The notes under the pieces are model-generated. The model saw only the letters and a list, made by a program, of their open reading frames with translations. It was not told the origin of the DNA and ran no database searches. 64,000 nucleotides of DNA, taken from BP-464 sp045805505 (GTDB lineage: Bacteria > Actinomycetota > Thermoleophilia > Solirubrobacterales > Solirubrobacteraceae). The DNA is taken from assembly GCA_045805505.1 (NCBI GenBank), contig JBJMLA010000141.1:62001-126000 (forward strand), written 5' to 3'. Below, one piece after another: positions 35,136-43,679 of this stretch (position 1 is its first letter; the number at the start of each line of letters is the position of its first letter). The translations under genes were made by a program, and so were the position numbers.

Positions 35136-36116
35136 GTGGGCGTCCCAAAGACCTTTCCGCTTGAAGCACCAATTCGGCCTGAGGCGCGGCAGATTGGGCG
35201 CAAGGCGCACATTGACGCGCTCGAGAGTCAGGTAGTCAACACAGAACAACACACCCTTCTTTTTGCCGACCGTCACGTCGGCAAGACCAGTATGGCTTGG
35301 GCCGTTCTCGACAGGATCCGGACCAGTGAGGCAGGCTGGGCTCTGGAGGTCAACCTTTCACACGGCCCCGTGCGCTCGAGCGCGTCTTTGGCCGCCAGGT
35401 TGGCCGAGCAAGCGCGCACCGCACACCTCCGGATCGAACCCATAAAGGACGGCATCTGGCGCCGGGGTCGCGCCGCTGCGAGGATTGCTCCGGCAACTGC
35501 CGCCGCGGCGTCGGCGCTCGGGGTAGACATCGAGGGTGTCGACCTCCCGGCACTCGCGACCGCAGTCGACGGCGCGCTCGCCGGCTCGGAGGATGAGGAC
35601 ACCATGAACCTGCGCGAGGTACTCAGTGCAATCCAGGTTGCCTCAATCAGCGCAGACAGGCCGACGATCGTCTTCGTCGACGAAGTGCAGCGCCTCAGCA
35701 CTTCATGGGGAAGCGATGAAGACGGTCGCGACGCCCAGCTCGCCATCGCGGAGACGATGGACCACGCCGAAGGTCGCGTCGTGTTTCTGCTTGCCGGGAG
35801 CGAAAGGAGCGCGGTCGAGGAACTGCTTGCCGAGGGACAGCCTCTTCGCCGCGAGGGAATGATGTTCGAGGTGCAGCCAATCAGCGGCGAGGACTGGCGC
35901 CATGGATTGGCTGACCGGTTCTCCGAGCTGAACGCGGAGATCACGTCCGAGCGCATCGATCAGATTCTCCGCGCGAGCGCCGGTCACCCGCAGCGGACCA
36001 TGCGGGTCTGCGCCCACGTCCAGCAGATAATTGGCAGCGGGATGTTCGATGTCAGCGAGCTGGTCGTCGAGCAGGCAATTGAGAGGGCACAGGGTCACCC
36101 GTCGTGGAGCGACTGA
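35136..36116 (+). CDS. AAA-type ATPase (active member of a pair)
   Basis: A 326-aa ATPase from GTG 35136. 'IGRKAHIDALESQV' resembles the N-terminal box of ORC/AAA_16-type ATPases. Walker A is 'LLFADRHVGKTSM' (~44-52) and Walker B 'TIVFVDEVQRLS' (~177-183, with D-E). 'VVFLLAGSERSAVEELL' is a sensor-1-like strand, and the C-terminal 'ASAGHPQRTMRVCAHVQQ' is a lid/sensor-2 helix. The stop overlaps the next gene by 13 nt, showing a tight operon. Likely an ATP-driven switch; its partners are inferred from position. Confidence 0.82.
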   Translation: MGVPKTFPLEAPIRPEARQIGRKAHIDALESQVVNTEQHTLLFADRHVGKTSMAWAVLDRIRTSEAGWALEVNLSHGPVRSSASLAARLAEQARTAHLRIEPIKDGIWRRGRAAARIAPATAAAASALGVDIEGVDLPALATAVDGALAGSEDEDTMNLREVLSAIQVASISADRPTIVFVDEVQRLSTSWGSDEDGRDAQLAIAETMDHAEGRVVFLLAGSERSAVEELLAEGQPLRREGMMFEVQPISGEDWRHGLADRFSELNAEITSERIDQILRASAGHPQRTMRVCAHVQQIIGSGMFDVSELVVEQAIERAQGHPSWSD

Positions 36117-37264
36117 CCGAAGCGATCCCAGCCCTTCACATCGCTCTCACCGCGGCACGACGCCGCGATCGTGCGCTCCTAGATGAAGCGCTGCGCCGGT
36201 TTGGCGTCACAGGCGTACACGGTGAGGCAGAGGTCGGCATCACCTCCCTGATAGCCGCGACGATCGACGACGCTAACCACCCCGTGATCAGGGTCGACCT
36301 CGACGGCGCCACATCTGCCGATGACGTAACTTGGCTGCTCGCTCGCGGACTTGCGCGCGCAGTGCTGGGGCCCACCTTGTCGGTGCTGCTCGGGCCCAGC
36401 GAGATGCGGCCGACCTCGGCGCAGCAGCATTACATTCAGTTCGCCGAGACGGTCGGCAGTCAAATAGCTGACCTTGCGCTCAGTGACCAAGGGATGGGCT
36501 CAAGCGTCGACGCAATCCAGGTGCTCGACGTCATCGGTCGCGTTTACGAACAGTCAGTTCAGCCGCCTGTTCTGTGGATCGACCATTTACAGGCCCCGGC
36601 GTTGACACCACGCCATCCGGTCGACGTCGACGCGCTGCTCTGGAACGTGCGCAGCGTCCAGCAGCGGTTCGAAATGCCGGTCATCATTTCCGGCCACCGG
36701 ATGGCGAGCCCGATCGCCTACCGCCGATCGGGTGCGTTCCATGGCGACGGCCAGTGGGTCACGATCGGTAGGCCAGGGGTCGAGGTATGGACGGCCACAG
36801 CAACCGCCCTCGAGGACTTCGCTCCAACACGCGAGTGGATTGCCGCGATGACTGAGATCACACATGGGCACCCAGCAACCATGCTCCTTGCGCTAGCGCT
36901 GAACGTAGAGCTTGGAAGCCGCCCGCCGCTCGAACTGTGGCGCATCATGCTGAGCAGCGATGACGGGCACGTCGCGCGTGCAGTCCAACACGCAAGGTCG
37001 CTGCATCGGCTCGGCGGCCGCGTACTAGAGCTGATCGCTATCGGCATCGGGCCATACGAGGATGCACAGACCGATGCGCGCCGCAAGGAGATCTATCGCG
37101 CTGTAACTCGCCTTCATGAAGGCGGCCTGATCACACAGCCTCGGCCACGGGCGTGGGAGCTAACCAATCCGCTCCTCGCTGGCCGCCTGCGCGGGGAAGC
37201 GCCCACTAGCACCGACGACGCAGCACCGCGTCAGGTGCATGAAGGAGTCCCTACTGACGCGTAG
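36104..37264 (+). CDS. AAA-like ATPase with degenerate P-loop (pseudo-ATPase partner)
   Basis: A 386-aa protein from GTG 36104, overlapping the previous gene by 13 nt. Its fold layout mirrors that of its neighbour, but the P-loop reads G-E-A-E-V-G-I-T-S (residues 40-48), with Ile where the catalytic Walker A Lys should be. A Walker-B-like strand 'PPVLWIDHLQAP' keeps Asp but has His in place of Glu. A winged-helix-like C-terminus follows ('AVTRLHEGGLITQ'). Likely the inactive or regulatory subunit of a hetero-ATPase. The C-terminal ~25 residues are low complexity. Confidence 0.75.
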   Translation: MERLTEAIPALHIALTAARRRDRALLDEALRRFGVTGVHGEAEVGITSLIAATIDDANHPVIRVDLDGATSADDVTWLLARGLARAVLGPTLSVLLGPSEMRPTSAQQHYIQFAETVGSQIADLALSDQGMGSSVDAIQVLDVIGRVYEQSVQPPVLWIDHLQAPALTPRHPVDVDALLWNVRSVQQRFEMPVIISGHRMASPIAYRRSGAFHGDGQWVTIGRPGVEVWTATATALEDFAPTREWIAAMTEITHGHPATMLLALALNVELGSRPPLELWRIMLSSDDGHVARAVQHARSLHRLGGRVLELIAIGIGPYEDAQTDARRKEIYRAVTRLHEGGLITQPRPRAWELTNPLLAGRLRGEAPTSTDDAAPRQVHEGVPTDA

Positions 37265-37489
37265 CCCAGCCTCCGCAGCGCCTTCCAGCTCGACAACCCA
37301 AAGCTCAGGTACCGCGACTCGACCTCGCCCCACGCGGACCCACGCATCACCGTCGTCATTCGTGCCGACAAACAACCGGACACAGACTTGCACCCTCCGG
37401 GATGGCCTTGTGCGGCGGTACCCAGATCGCCGGCGGCGGGACGTCAAATCCATGGGTGGGTTGTCTGCCGCTCGCGCGACCTTGGAGAT

Positions 37490-37738
37490 ATGGCAACCAG
37501 ACAACCGCCGGCAACCGTGCCCAACCAGATGCGCTTCAACGTCGACCGACCTGCAGTCAACCTGTCCGAGCCGCTGCTGACGGCCAGCCAGGCCGCGGCG
37601 ATGCTCTCGGTGCGGACCTCGTGGGTGTACGACGCGGCACGGAGCGGCGTGCTGCCGTGCGTCCACATCGGCAAGCACATCCGGTTCCTGCGCGCTGAAA
37701 TCGAGCGCTTCGTGGCTGAGCAGCGCGCCGGTCGCTAG
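37490..37738 (+). CDS. Excisionase-type helix-turn-helix protein
   Basis: An 82-aa protein with the MerR/excisionase winged-helix pattern: 'LLTASQAAAMLSVRTSWVYDA' in part, 'GVLPCVHIGKHIRFLRAEIERFV'. ATG 37490 follows GGAG at short spacing; ATG 37529 is an alternative. Its stop overlaps the convergent integrase stop by 4 nt. It probably directs excision of the island. The 225 nt between 37264 and this gene show no further gene I can support. Confidence 0.82.
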   Translation: MATRQPPATVPNQMRFNVDRPAVNLSEPLLTASQAAAMLSVRTSWVYDAARSGVLPCVHIGKHIRFLRAEIERFVAEQRAGR

Positions 37739-38739
37739 AAGGTCGGCAGCGGAGCCGGCTCTGTGTCGCCGAAGGCGCGCTGCGCGAAGATCGCCGCGCC
37801 AGTCGGGTCCGGCGCATAGTGGGCGTAGATCTCAGTCGTCGAGATGTCGGCATGGCCCATCCACTCCTGGATGGCGCGGATCGGAGCGCCGGCGGCGGCC
37901 ATCTGCGTGCCGAAGGTGTGGCGCAGGCCGTGAAAGGTGATCCGCGGGATCTCCGCCCGCTCAAGCGCTTCGTACCAGCGCTTGCGGAGCTTGGAGGCAT
38001 CAAGGACGTGCGCCGTGACCGGGTGGGCGAAGACGAGGTCGTCCTCGGCACGCCAGCGCGTGGCCTGGAAGTGCCGCTCGAGCTCGCCCGCCAACCGGTC
38101 GCCCATCGGCACCGAACGGCCGCGGTGGGACTTCGGCGAGTCGAACTCGCCGCGGACGTAGCTCTCGGCGACACGCACGCGTGACGCCGGCCAGTCCACG
38201 TCGCACCAACGCAGCGCGATCAGCTCGCCCTGCCGGAGCCCGGTCATCGCGGCAGTTAGGTAGAGCGGGCGCTCGACGGCGCCGAGGTAGTCCTCGGGGC
38301 ACGCGCGCAGCACCGCCTCGATCTCTTCGCGTATGAGGAACTTGATCCGGCGGTCCTTGAACCGCGCCGGGCGGGGACGGTCAACCAGGGCAACGACATT
38401 GCGGGCGACCCACTCGCGCTTCACGGCGAATGAGAACAGGCCGTGCAGGAAAATCAGGTGGTTGCCGACCGTCTTGGAGGACAGGCCCTCGTGCTTCTTG
38501 GCCAGCAGATACGCCTCGACCCGCGCCCGGTCGATCTTGTCCATCGGCCGGCCACCGAAGAACGGCCCGAGGTGGCGGTTCAAGTAGCCGCGGTAGTCGG
38601 CGATCGTCGTGCGCTTGCGCTCCATGACGACCTCGAGGTGCTCGACGTACAGAGCGCCGGCCTCCGCGACGGTCATCCGAGTGCCGAGCGGGACGGCGGT
38701 CTCCGCGATCAGCCGGCGCATCGTCTTCTCGGCCATCAC
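37735..38739 (-). CDS. Tyrosine recombinase/integrase of the island
   Basis: A 334-aa phage-type integrase. The core-binding domain begins 'TVAEAGALYVEHLEVVMER'. Catalytic residues: Arg in 'AAMTGLRQGELIALRW', Lys in 'SPKSHRGRSVPM', 'FHGLRHTFGTQM' (H-x-x-R), His in 'EWMGHADISTTEIYAHY' and the nucleophile Tyr in I-Y-A-H-Y. The in-frame sequence upstream of ATG 38739 continues as plausible arm-binding domain to a TAG at 38860-38862 but has no normal start codon, so the N-terminus may be damaged (see findings). It sits ~280 bp from the tRNA, as expected for this att type. Confidence 0.93.
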   Translation of the reverse strand: MMAEKTMRRLIAETAVPLGTRMTVAEAGALYVEHLEVVMERKRTTIADYRGYLNRHLGPFFGGRPMDKIDRARVEAYLLAKKHEGLSSKTVGNHLIFLHGLFSFAVKREWVARNVVALVDRPRPARFKDRRIKFLIREEIEAVLRACPEDYLGAVERPLYLTAAMTGLRQGELIALRWCDVDWPASRVRVAESYVRGEFDSPKSHRGRSVPMGDRLAGELERHFQATRWRAEDDLVFAHPVTAHVLDASKLRKRWYEALERAEIPRITFHGLRHTFGTQMAAAGAPIRAIQEWMGHADISTTEIYAHYAPDPTGAAIFAQRAFGDTEPAPLPTF

Positions 38740-38939
38740 CCGCGTCAGGCCGTCCGCGCACGACGGCGTCCTCTTCAGACCGACTCGCCGCTTGACCCGC
38801 CGGTTGCCGACACGCCACAGCGCGTACCAGGTCTCCCGACCGTTGCTATCCGCACGAATCTACAGCGAACCTGAGCCATAGGAGCGACGTGCCACGACAC
38901 CCAATATGTCGCACGAGCCGACGTTCACCCCCGCCCCAA

Positions 38940-38972
38940 ATTGGAACCACATTGGAACCACGAGGAGCAACC
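38940..38972. promoter_or_regulatory. Probable integrase arm-type sites, right end
   Basis: Tandem ATTGGAACCAC repeats plus an 11-bp extension; one mismatch to 29149-29181, in the same orientation, 48 nt inside the attL repeat. Confidence 0.7.
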
Positions 38973-38993
38973 AATCGGCTGCTTAAAGAGCAA

Positions 38994-39017
38994 AACCCCC
39001 CTGGCGAGAGGGGGGTT
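38994..39017 (-). terminator. Hairpin directly downstream of tRNA-fMet
   Basis: 9-bp stem (38994-39002 with 39009-39017), GGCGAG-type loop, followed by A/T-rich sequence on the minus strand (TTTTG). It lies 5 nt past the tRNA 3' end and was brought in by the element, since the chromosomal counterpart is now at 28966-28991. Confidence 0.75.
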
Positions 39018-39020
39018 CTG

Positions 39021-39096
<76 letters not shown>

Positions 39097-39159
39097 GCGA
39101 ACAAGGAAGTATAGAAGCCGAACGATCCGCCATCAAGACGGCGGCGTGCGGCGGCCCGT

Positions 39160-40509
39160 CTAGAGGAAGATCTCGAACGCGTAACTGCCGAAGCTGACGC
39201 GGACCCGGCGGAGATCAGGACCCAGCGCCTCGGCGCCGCCCGCGCTGAACGGCGCGTGCAGCGTCTTGGATCGCCCGCCACTCACGTTGTACGCGGCCTC
39301 CGCCACGACCTGGCTGTTGACCTCGACCGCGAACCGGCCCTTGCAGAGCCCGACCGAGCCGTCCTCGTCGTCACAGGAGATACGGACGCGGACGCCGGGC
39401 TCCTCGCGCTGCGGCAGCCCGCTCACGAAGAACACCTGGGCGCCGCCGAGGGTCAGGGATTCGCAGCCCGGCTGCAGAAGCGTGCTGACCGGCTCCTCGA
39501 GCGAGACGGAGTCGTCGCCCTCGTTGCAGGCCACGGTGCCGCCGACGGCCGCGAAGGCGTCGTCGCCGATCCCGCCGGAGAGCGTCGCGCCGCGGCCCGA
39601 GACCTCGTCGTCGCCGGGGCCGCCGGTTCCCGTCCCTCCGCCGTCGGCGATCACGACGTCCGCGCCGTCGCCGCCGACCAGCTGGTCGGGTCCGCCGCCG
39701 CGGCCCCAGACCCGATCGTCGCCGCCGAAGCCCTCGACGCGGTCGCGACCCCTCGACCCGTCCAGATCGTTGTCGCCGTTGTTGCCCAGCAGGACGTCGT
39801 CGCCGGCGCCGCCGGTCGCGTCCTCGATCCCGACGAACGTGTCGCGTTCGCTCGCCGCGCCCTGCGGCGCCGCCCGGCGCAGATCGACAAGAACGCTCCG
39901 GGTGCGCCCCGCGTAGGTGACCGAGTCCTCGCCCGCCCCGCCGTCGATGAAGTCGTCGCCCGCATCGGTGCCGGCCGCGTCCGGATGCAGCGAGTCGGCA
40001 CCGGCCCGGCCGTGCAGCGAGTCGCGCCCGGCGCCGCCGGCGAGCACGTCGCCGTCGGACGTGCCGAGGATCGTGTCGTTGCCCGGTCCGCCGTAGAAGA
40101 AGCCGTACTGACTCACGCGCGCGGCGTTGATGCGGTCGTCCCCCCGCCCGCCGTAGACGATGACGCGACCGCCGCTGGACCTCCCGACGGCCACCACGGC
40201 AGCGCTGTCGTCGCTATCGCCCAGCCGCAGCGTCGAGGTCCACTCCGAGCTGCGCCGCGAGCGGCAGACCACGTGCCGCGCGTCCTGGGCGACGCATCCG
40301 TGGCCGGCCACGAGGTCCGCGCTCGAATCGGACACCGCGATGGACTTCGGGCCGATCGCGAACCGCGTGGTGCTCGCCTCGCCGGGCCGGCCCGCGAATT
40401 TGAAGGTCGCCCCGAAGACGTCCTCCTTCTGCCCCACCGAGACCGTCGCGGCCGCAGCGGCACCAGGCGAGCAGAGCAGGGCAAGGACGACGACGCTGGA
40501 CCGGAGCAT
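39160..40509 (-). CDS. Secreted RTX-like (haemolysin-type) calcium-binding repeat protein
   Basis: A 449-aa exported protein (signal 'VVVLALLCSPGAAAAAT'). Residues ~110-330 hold glycine/aspartate nonapeptide-type repeats: 'VYGGRGDDRINA', 'FYGGPGNDTILG', 'LAGGAGRDSLHG', 'DGGAGEDSVTY', 'TGGAGDDVLLGNNGDNDLDG', matching G-G-x-G-x-D-x-U-x. They should fold as a calcium-binding parallel beta-roll. The rest, with three scattered Cys, is a beta domain. Role unknown; no protease or lipase domain is present. Confidence 0.87.
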   Translation of the reverse strand: MLRSSVVVLALLCSPGAAAAATVSVGQKEDVFGATFKFAGRPGEASTTRFAIGPKSIAVSDSSADLVAGHGCVAQDARHVVCRSRRSSEWTSTLRLGDSDDSAAVVAVGRSSGGRVIVYGGRGDDRINAARVSQYGFFYGGPGNDTILGTSDGDVLAGGAGRDSLHGRAGADSLHPDAAGTDAGDDFIDGGAGEDSVTYAGRTRSVLVDLRRAAPQGAASERDTFVGIEDATGGAGDDVLLGNNGDNDLDGSRGRDRVEGFGGDDRVWGRGGGPDQLVGGDGADVVIADGGGTGTGGPGDDEVSGRGATLSGGIGDDAFAAVGGTVACNEGDDSVSLEEPVSTLLQPGCESLTLGGAQVFFVSGLPQREEPGVRVRISCDDEDGSVGLCKGRFAVEVNSQVVAEAAYNVSGGRSKTLHAPFSAGGAEALGPDLRRVRVSFGSYAFEIFL

Positions 40510-40519
40510 CCGCGGGACC

Positions 40520-41410
40520 CTAGAGCGAGTCGGCGCCGAAGGTGTCGCACGCGCCGGGATCGCCGTCGGCGCGCCCGGCGTTGAACCAGCGCTGGCGCTG
40601 CTCGGAGGTCCCGTGGGTGAACGAGTCGGGGTTGACGTCGCCCCCGGCGCGCTTCTGCAGCCGGTCGTCCCCGACCGCCGACGCCGCGTCGAGCGCCTCG
40701 GCCACATCGCCCTTCTCGAGATCGCCCGCCGCGAAGACCGAGTTCGCCCACACGCCCGCGTAGCAGTCGGCCTGCAGCTCGAGCCGCACCGACAGCTCGT
40801 TGGCGTCGTCGGGGTTGTCGCGCTGAGACTGGTTGACGTCGTCGCTGGTGCCGAGCAGCTGCTGGATGTGGTGGCCGGCCTCGTGGGCGATCACGTAGGC
40901 CCACGCGAAGTCGCCGCCCTTGGCACCGAGCTGGCCCTTCATCTCGCCGTAGAAGCTCAGGTCCAGGTACATCCGCTGATCGGGCGGGCAGTAGAACGGC
41001 CCGACCGCGGAGCTGGCCTGCCCGCAACCCGTGTTGACGCCGCCGGTGAAGAAGACGAGCTTGACCCGCTTGTAGTCGCGGCCGTCGCGCTGGAAGCGCT
41101 GCGCCCAGCTGTCGTTGACGTTGGAGACGACGTAGGCGCTGAAGTCCTTGAGATCGCGATCGGGGTCCTGCGAGGCGGGGATCGGATCGCTCTGCACGGG
41201 CGCCCCGCCGCCGCCCAGCGCGCCGCCGATGTCAAAGCCCGAGCCGCCGCCACCCAGCACCTGGATGGCGAGCACGACCAGCACGCCGACGATGCCCAGG
41301 CCGCCGCCGGCCCGCCCGATCGGCAGGCCGCCCATGCCGCCTGAGCGGCCGCCCGAACCGCGGGCGTCGATGATGTCTCCCGCGCGGCCACCGCCGCGCT
41401 TCCATTTCAT
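40520..41410 (-). CDS. YpfJ-type neutral zinc metallopeptidase
   Basis: A 296-aa membrane-anchored protein. It opens with a Gly/Arg-rich stretch ('RGGGRAGDIIDARG'), then a transmembrane segment ('LGIVGVLVVLAIQVLGGG'). The catalytic motif is 'WAYVIAHEAGHHIQQLLGT' (H-E-x-x-H), after 'YLDLSFYGEM' and 'CPPDQRMY'. 'SVRLELQADCYAGVWA' supplies the third ligand Glu. This fits the neutral zinc metallopeptidase (YpfJ) family. It lies 10 nt from the RTX-like gene on the same strand. Confidence 0.92.
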   Translation of the reverse strand: MKWKRGGGRAGDIIDARGSGGRSGGMGGLPIGRAGGGLGIVGVLVVLAIQVLGGGGSGFDIGGALGGGGAPVQSDPIPASQDPDRDLKDFSAYVVSNVNDSWAQRFQRDGRDYKRVKLVFFTGGVNTGCGQASSAVGPFYCPPDQRMYLDLSFYGEMKGQLGAKGGDFAWAYVIAHEAGHHIQQLLGTSDDVNQSQRDNPDDANELSVRLELQADCYAGVWANSVFAAGDLEKGDVAEALDAASAVGDDRLQKRAGGDVNPDSFTHGTSEQRQRWFNAGRADGDPGACDTFGADSL

Positions 41411-41419
41411 GGCGCGGTG

Positions 41420-41659
41420 CTAGGACCGGCGCTCGATGGACTCGAGCGGGGGCGCGCCCGGGTGCCGCTGCGCGCTGTCGCTCGCGGGGGGCTGGACGCC
41501 GCCCTTGGACGCCCTGCTGCTGCGGGCCATGTACTTGAAGAGCAGATAGCCCGCGAGCGCCACCAGCAGCAGGGTGCCGACGATGATGGCGATGCCCGGC
41601 AGCGGGCCGCCCGTCTCGTGCTCGCCGCGGCCCTGGGCCAGGATCAGCAGTGCCAGCAT
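41420..41659 (-). CDS. Small single-pass membrane protein
   Basis: A 79-aa protein with a hydrophobic transmembrane helix ('IAIIVGTLLLVALAGYLLFKYM') and a hydrophilic C-terminal tail. It starts 3 nt after the stop of the 44-aa protein at 41663 and ends 9 nt before the metallopeptidase gene, so it is embedded in an operon. I recognise no family. Confidence 0.75.
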   Translation of the reverse strand: MLALLILAQGRGEHETGGPLPGIAIIVGTLLLVALAGYLLFKYMARSSRASKGGVQPPASDSAQRHPGAPPLESIERRS

Positions 41660-41662
41660 CGC

Positions 41663-41797
41663 TCAGCCGCCCTGGATCCGCTTGGCTTCGTCGTCGTCCG
41701 GATTGGCGGAGGGGTCGTTCTCGACCTCCTCGACGAAGTCCTCGACGGACTCGGTCGTCTCCTCCTCCGGCTCGGTGTCGCGCTCTTGGCTCTCCAT
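41663..41797 (-). CDS. Very acidic 44-aa protein
   Basis: Read directly from the minus strand as ATG to TGA (45 codons). About 40% of residues are Asp or Glu ('EPEEETTESVEDFVEEVEND'). It begins 42 nt from the divergent dehydrogenase start and is followed after 3 nt by the membrane-protein gene, so the context argues for a real gene. Function unknown; it may be disordered. Confidence 0.6.
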   Translation of the reverse strand: MESQERDTEPEEETTESVEDFVEEVENDPSANPDDDEAKRIQGG

Positions 41798-41838
41798 GGG
41801 GCCGACGTACCCGCGCCAAGCGCGGGAGAATCCCGGCC

Positions 41839-42774
41839 GTGGCCTCCGTCGTCATCACGCGCAAGCTCCCCGGCACCGCCGTCGACCGGCTGGCCGAGCG
41901 CCACAGCGTCACGGTGTGGCCCGGCGACGCGCCGCCGGCGCCCGACGAGCTGCGGGGCCTGGTCGCCGCCGCCGAGGGCCTGCTGTGCCTACTGACCGAT
42001 CGCGTCGACGAGCGGCTGCTCGCCGGCGCCCCGCGGCTACGGGCCATCGCCAACTACGCGGTCGGCTCCGACAACGTCGACCTGGCCGCCGCGGCCGCGC
42101 AGGGCATCCCGGTCGGCGTGACGCCCGATGTGCTGACCGACGCGACCGCCGACCTGACGATGGCGCTGCTGCTCGCGGTCGCCCGCCGGCTGCCCGAGGC
42201 CCACAGCGCGGTCCGCGCCGGTGGCTGGCGCACCTGGGAGCCGCGCGGCTGGCTGGGCCTCGAACTGCACGGCGCGACGCTGCTGATCGTCGGCGGCGGG
42301 CGCATCGGCCAAGCGGTCGCGCACCGCGCCGCCGCATTCGGCATGACGATCGTCACCGCCGGCCGTGGCGACGACCTGCACGCGCTGCTGCCGCGGGCCG
42401 ACGTCGTGTCGCTGCACGTCCCGCTGACCGAGCAGACCACCCACCTCATCGACGAGCCCGCGCTCAAGCTGATGAAGCCCAGCGCGCTGCTCATCAACAC
42501 GGCACGCGGCGCCGTCGTCGATCAGGTCGCGCTGCGCCGCGCGCTGCACGACCGCTGGATCGCCGGCGCGGGCCTCGACGTCACCGATCCCGAGCCGCTG
42601 CCGCCCGACGACGCGCTGCTGGGTGCGCCCAACCTGCTCGTGCTGCCCCACATCGGCAGCGCCACCCACGCGGCGCGCGAGCGGATGGCCGACCTCGCGG
42701 TCGACAACCTGCTCGCCGCACTCGACGGCCGCCCGATGCCCCACCCGGCCTCCACAAGGACCCGCGCCACGTGA
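41839..42774 (+). CDS. D-isomer-specific 2-hydroxyacid dehydrogenase
   Basis: A 311-aa enzyme from GTG 41839, probably glyoxylate/hydroxypyruvate reductase-like. NAD site 'LLIVGGGRIGQAVAHR' (G-x-G-x-x-G), substrate Arg in 'LLINTARGAVVDQ', Glu in 'DVTDPEPLPPDD', and catalytic His in 'LPHIGSATHAARERM' complete the R-E-H triad. Length is normal. Its stop overlaps the GTG start of the next gene by 4 nt, so the pair is translationally coupled. Confidence 0.92.
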   Translation: MASVVITRKLPGTAVDRLAERHSVTVWPGDAPPAPDELRGLVAAAEGLLCLLTDRVDERLLAGAPRLRAIANYAVGSDNVDLAAAAAQGIPVGVTPDVLTDATADLTMALLLAVARRLPEAHSAVRAGGWRTWEPRGWLGLELHGATLLIVGGGRIGQAVAHRAAAFGMTIVTAGRGDDLHALLPRADVVSLHVPLTEQTTHLIDEPALKLMKPSALLINTARGAVVDQVALRRALHDRWIAGAGLDVTDPEPLPPDDALLGAPNLLVLPHIGSATHAARERMADLAVDNLLAALDGRPMPHPASTRTRAT

Positions 42775-43676
42775 GCGAACGGGTCGCGGTCGTCGATCTC
42801 GGCTCGAACTCGACGCGGCTGCTCATCGCCGACATCGGCGAGGACGGCGCGATCACCGAGCTCGAGCGCCGCTCGGTCGTCACGCGGCTGGCGCAGGAGG
42901 TCGACACGACCGGCCGGCTTGCCGACGAGGCCATGCAGCGCGTCTACGGCGTGCTCGCCGACTACCGCACGGCGATCGACGCGCTCGGCGCCGACCACGC
43001 CATCGGCGTCCTGACCAGCGCGGTGCGCGACGCGGCCAACGGCGAGGAGTTCACCGATGCCGTCGGGACCCGCTTCGGCATCGCCGCGCGCACGATCGCC
43101 GGCGAGGAGGAGGCGCGCCTGACCTACCGCGGCGCGACGAGCGAGCGCCCGGACGGCGGCCCGCTCGCCGTCGTCGACATCGGCGGCGGCTCGACCGAGA
43201 TCGTCGTGGGCGAGCGCGCGCAGCTGCGCTTCCACGTCTCGACCCAGGTCGGCGTCGTGCGCCACAGCGAGCGTCATCTGCACGACGACCCGCCGGCGCC
43301 CGGGCAGGTCCGGGCGTTGCGCGAGGACGTGGCGGCGACCTTCGCGCAGCACGTTCCGCCCGAGCTCGGCGCCGTCGCGGCTGTCGCGGTCGGTGGCACC
43401 GCGCTGCAGGCCGCGGCGATGATGCGCCTCGATCACCTGCCCGCCGACGGCCTCGAACAGCTGCTCGAGCGCCTCGCCGCCGTCCCGCTGGAGGAGCGCG
43501 CCCGCACGCCCGGCCTGGACCCCACCCGGGCGCCGACGATCGTCGCCGGCGTCGCGATCCTCGTCGAAACGCTCGCCGCGCTCCGCCTGGACGTCGCCGA
43601 ACCGTCCGATCACGACATCCTCCGCGGCGCCGCGCTTGAACGCACCGCTTTCACGGGAACGCATCCCCAGTTTTAG
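42771..43676 (+). CDS. Ppx/GppA exopolyphosphatase/guanosine pentaphosphatase family protein
   Basis: A 301-aa protein from GTG 42771. Family motifs: 'VAVVDLGSNSTRLLIADI' (phosphate-1 with G-S-N-S), 'VLTSAVRDAANG', 'IAGEEEARLTYRG' (catalytic Glu), 'LAVVDIGGGSTEIVVGE' (phosphate-2, G-G-G-S-T-E) and 'VAVGGTALQAAAM'. It could degrade polyphosphate or pppGpp. It overlaps the dehydrogenase stop by 4 nt. The shortness (about 300 aa) fits the actinobacterial single-module form. Confidence 0.92.
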   Translation: MSERVAVVDLGSNSTRLLIADIGEDGAITELERRSVVTRLAQEVDTTGRLADEAMQRVYGVLADYRTAIDALGADHAIGVLTSAVRDAANGEEFTDAVGTRFGIAARTIAGEEEARLTYRGATSERPDGGPLAVVDIGGGSTEIVVGERAQLRFHVSTQVGVVRHSERHLHDDPPAPGQVRALREDVAATFAQHVPPELGAVAAVAVGGTALQAAAMMRLDHLPADGLEQLLERLAAVPLEERARTPGLDPTRAPTIVAGVAILVETLAALRLDVAEPSDHDILRGAALERTAFTGTHPQF

Positions 43677-43679
43677 GGC

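Noticed and set aside
33944..35212. YaaC-like gene starting at ATG 35212
   Set aside because: It would cover the start of the divergent ATPase gene by ~77 nt; GTG 35011 is less conflicted, though some upstream residues may be genuine.
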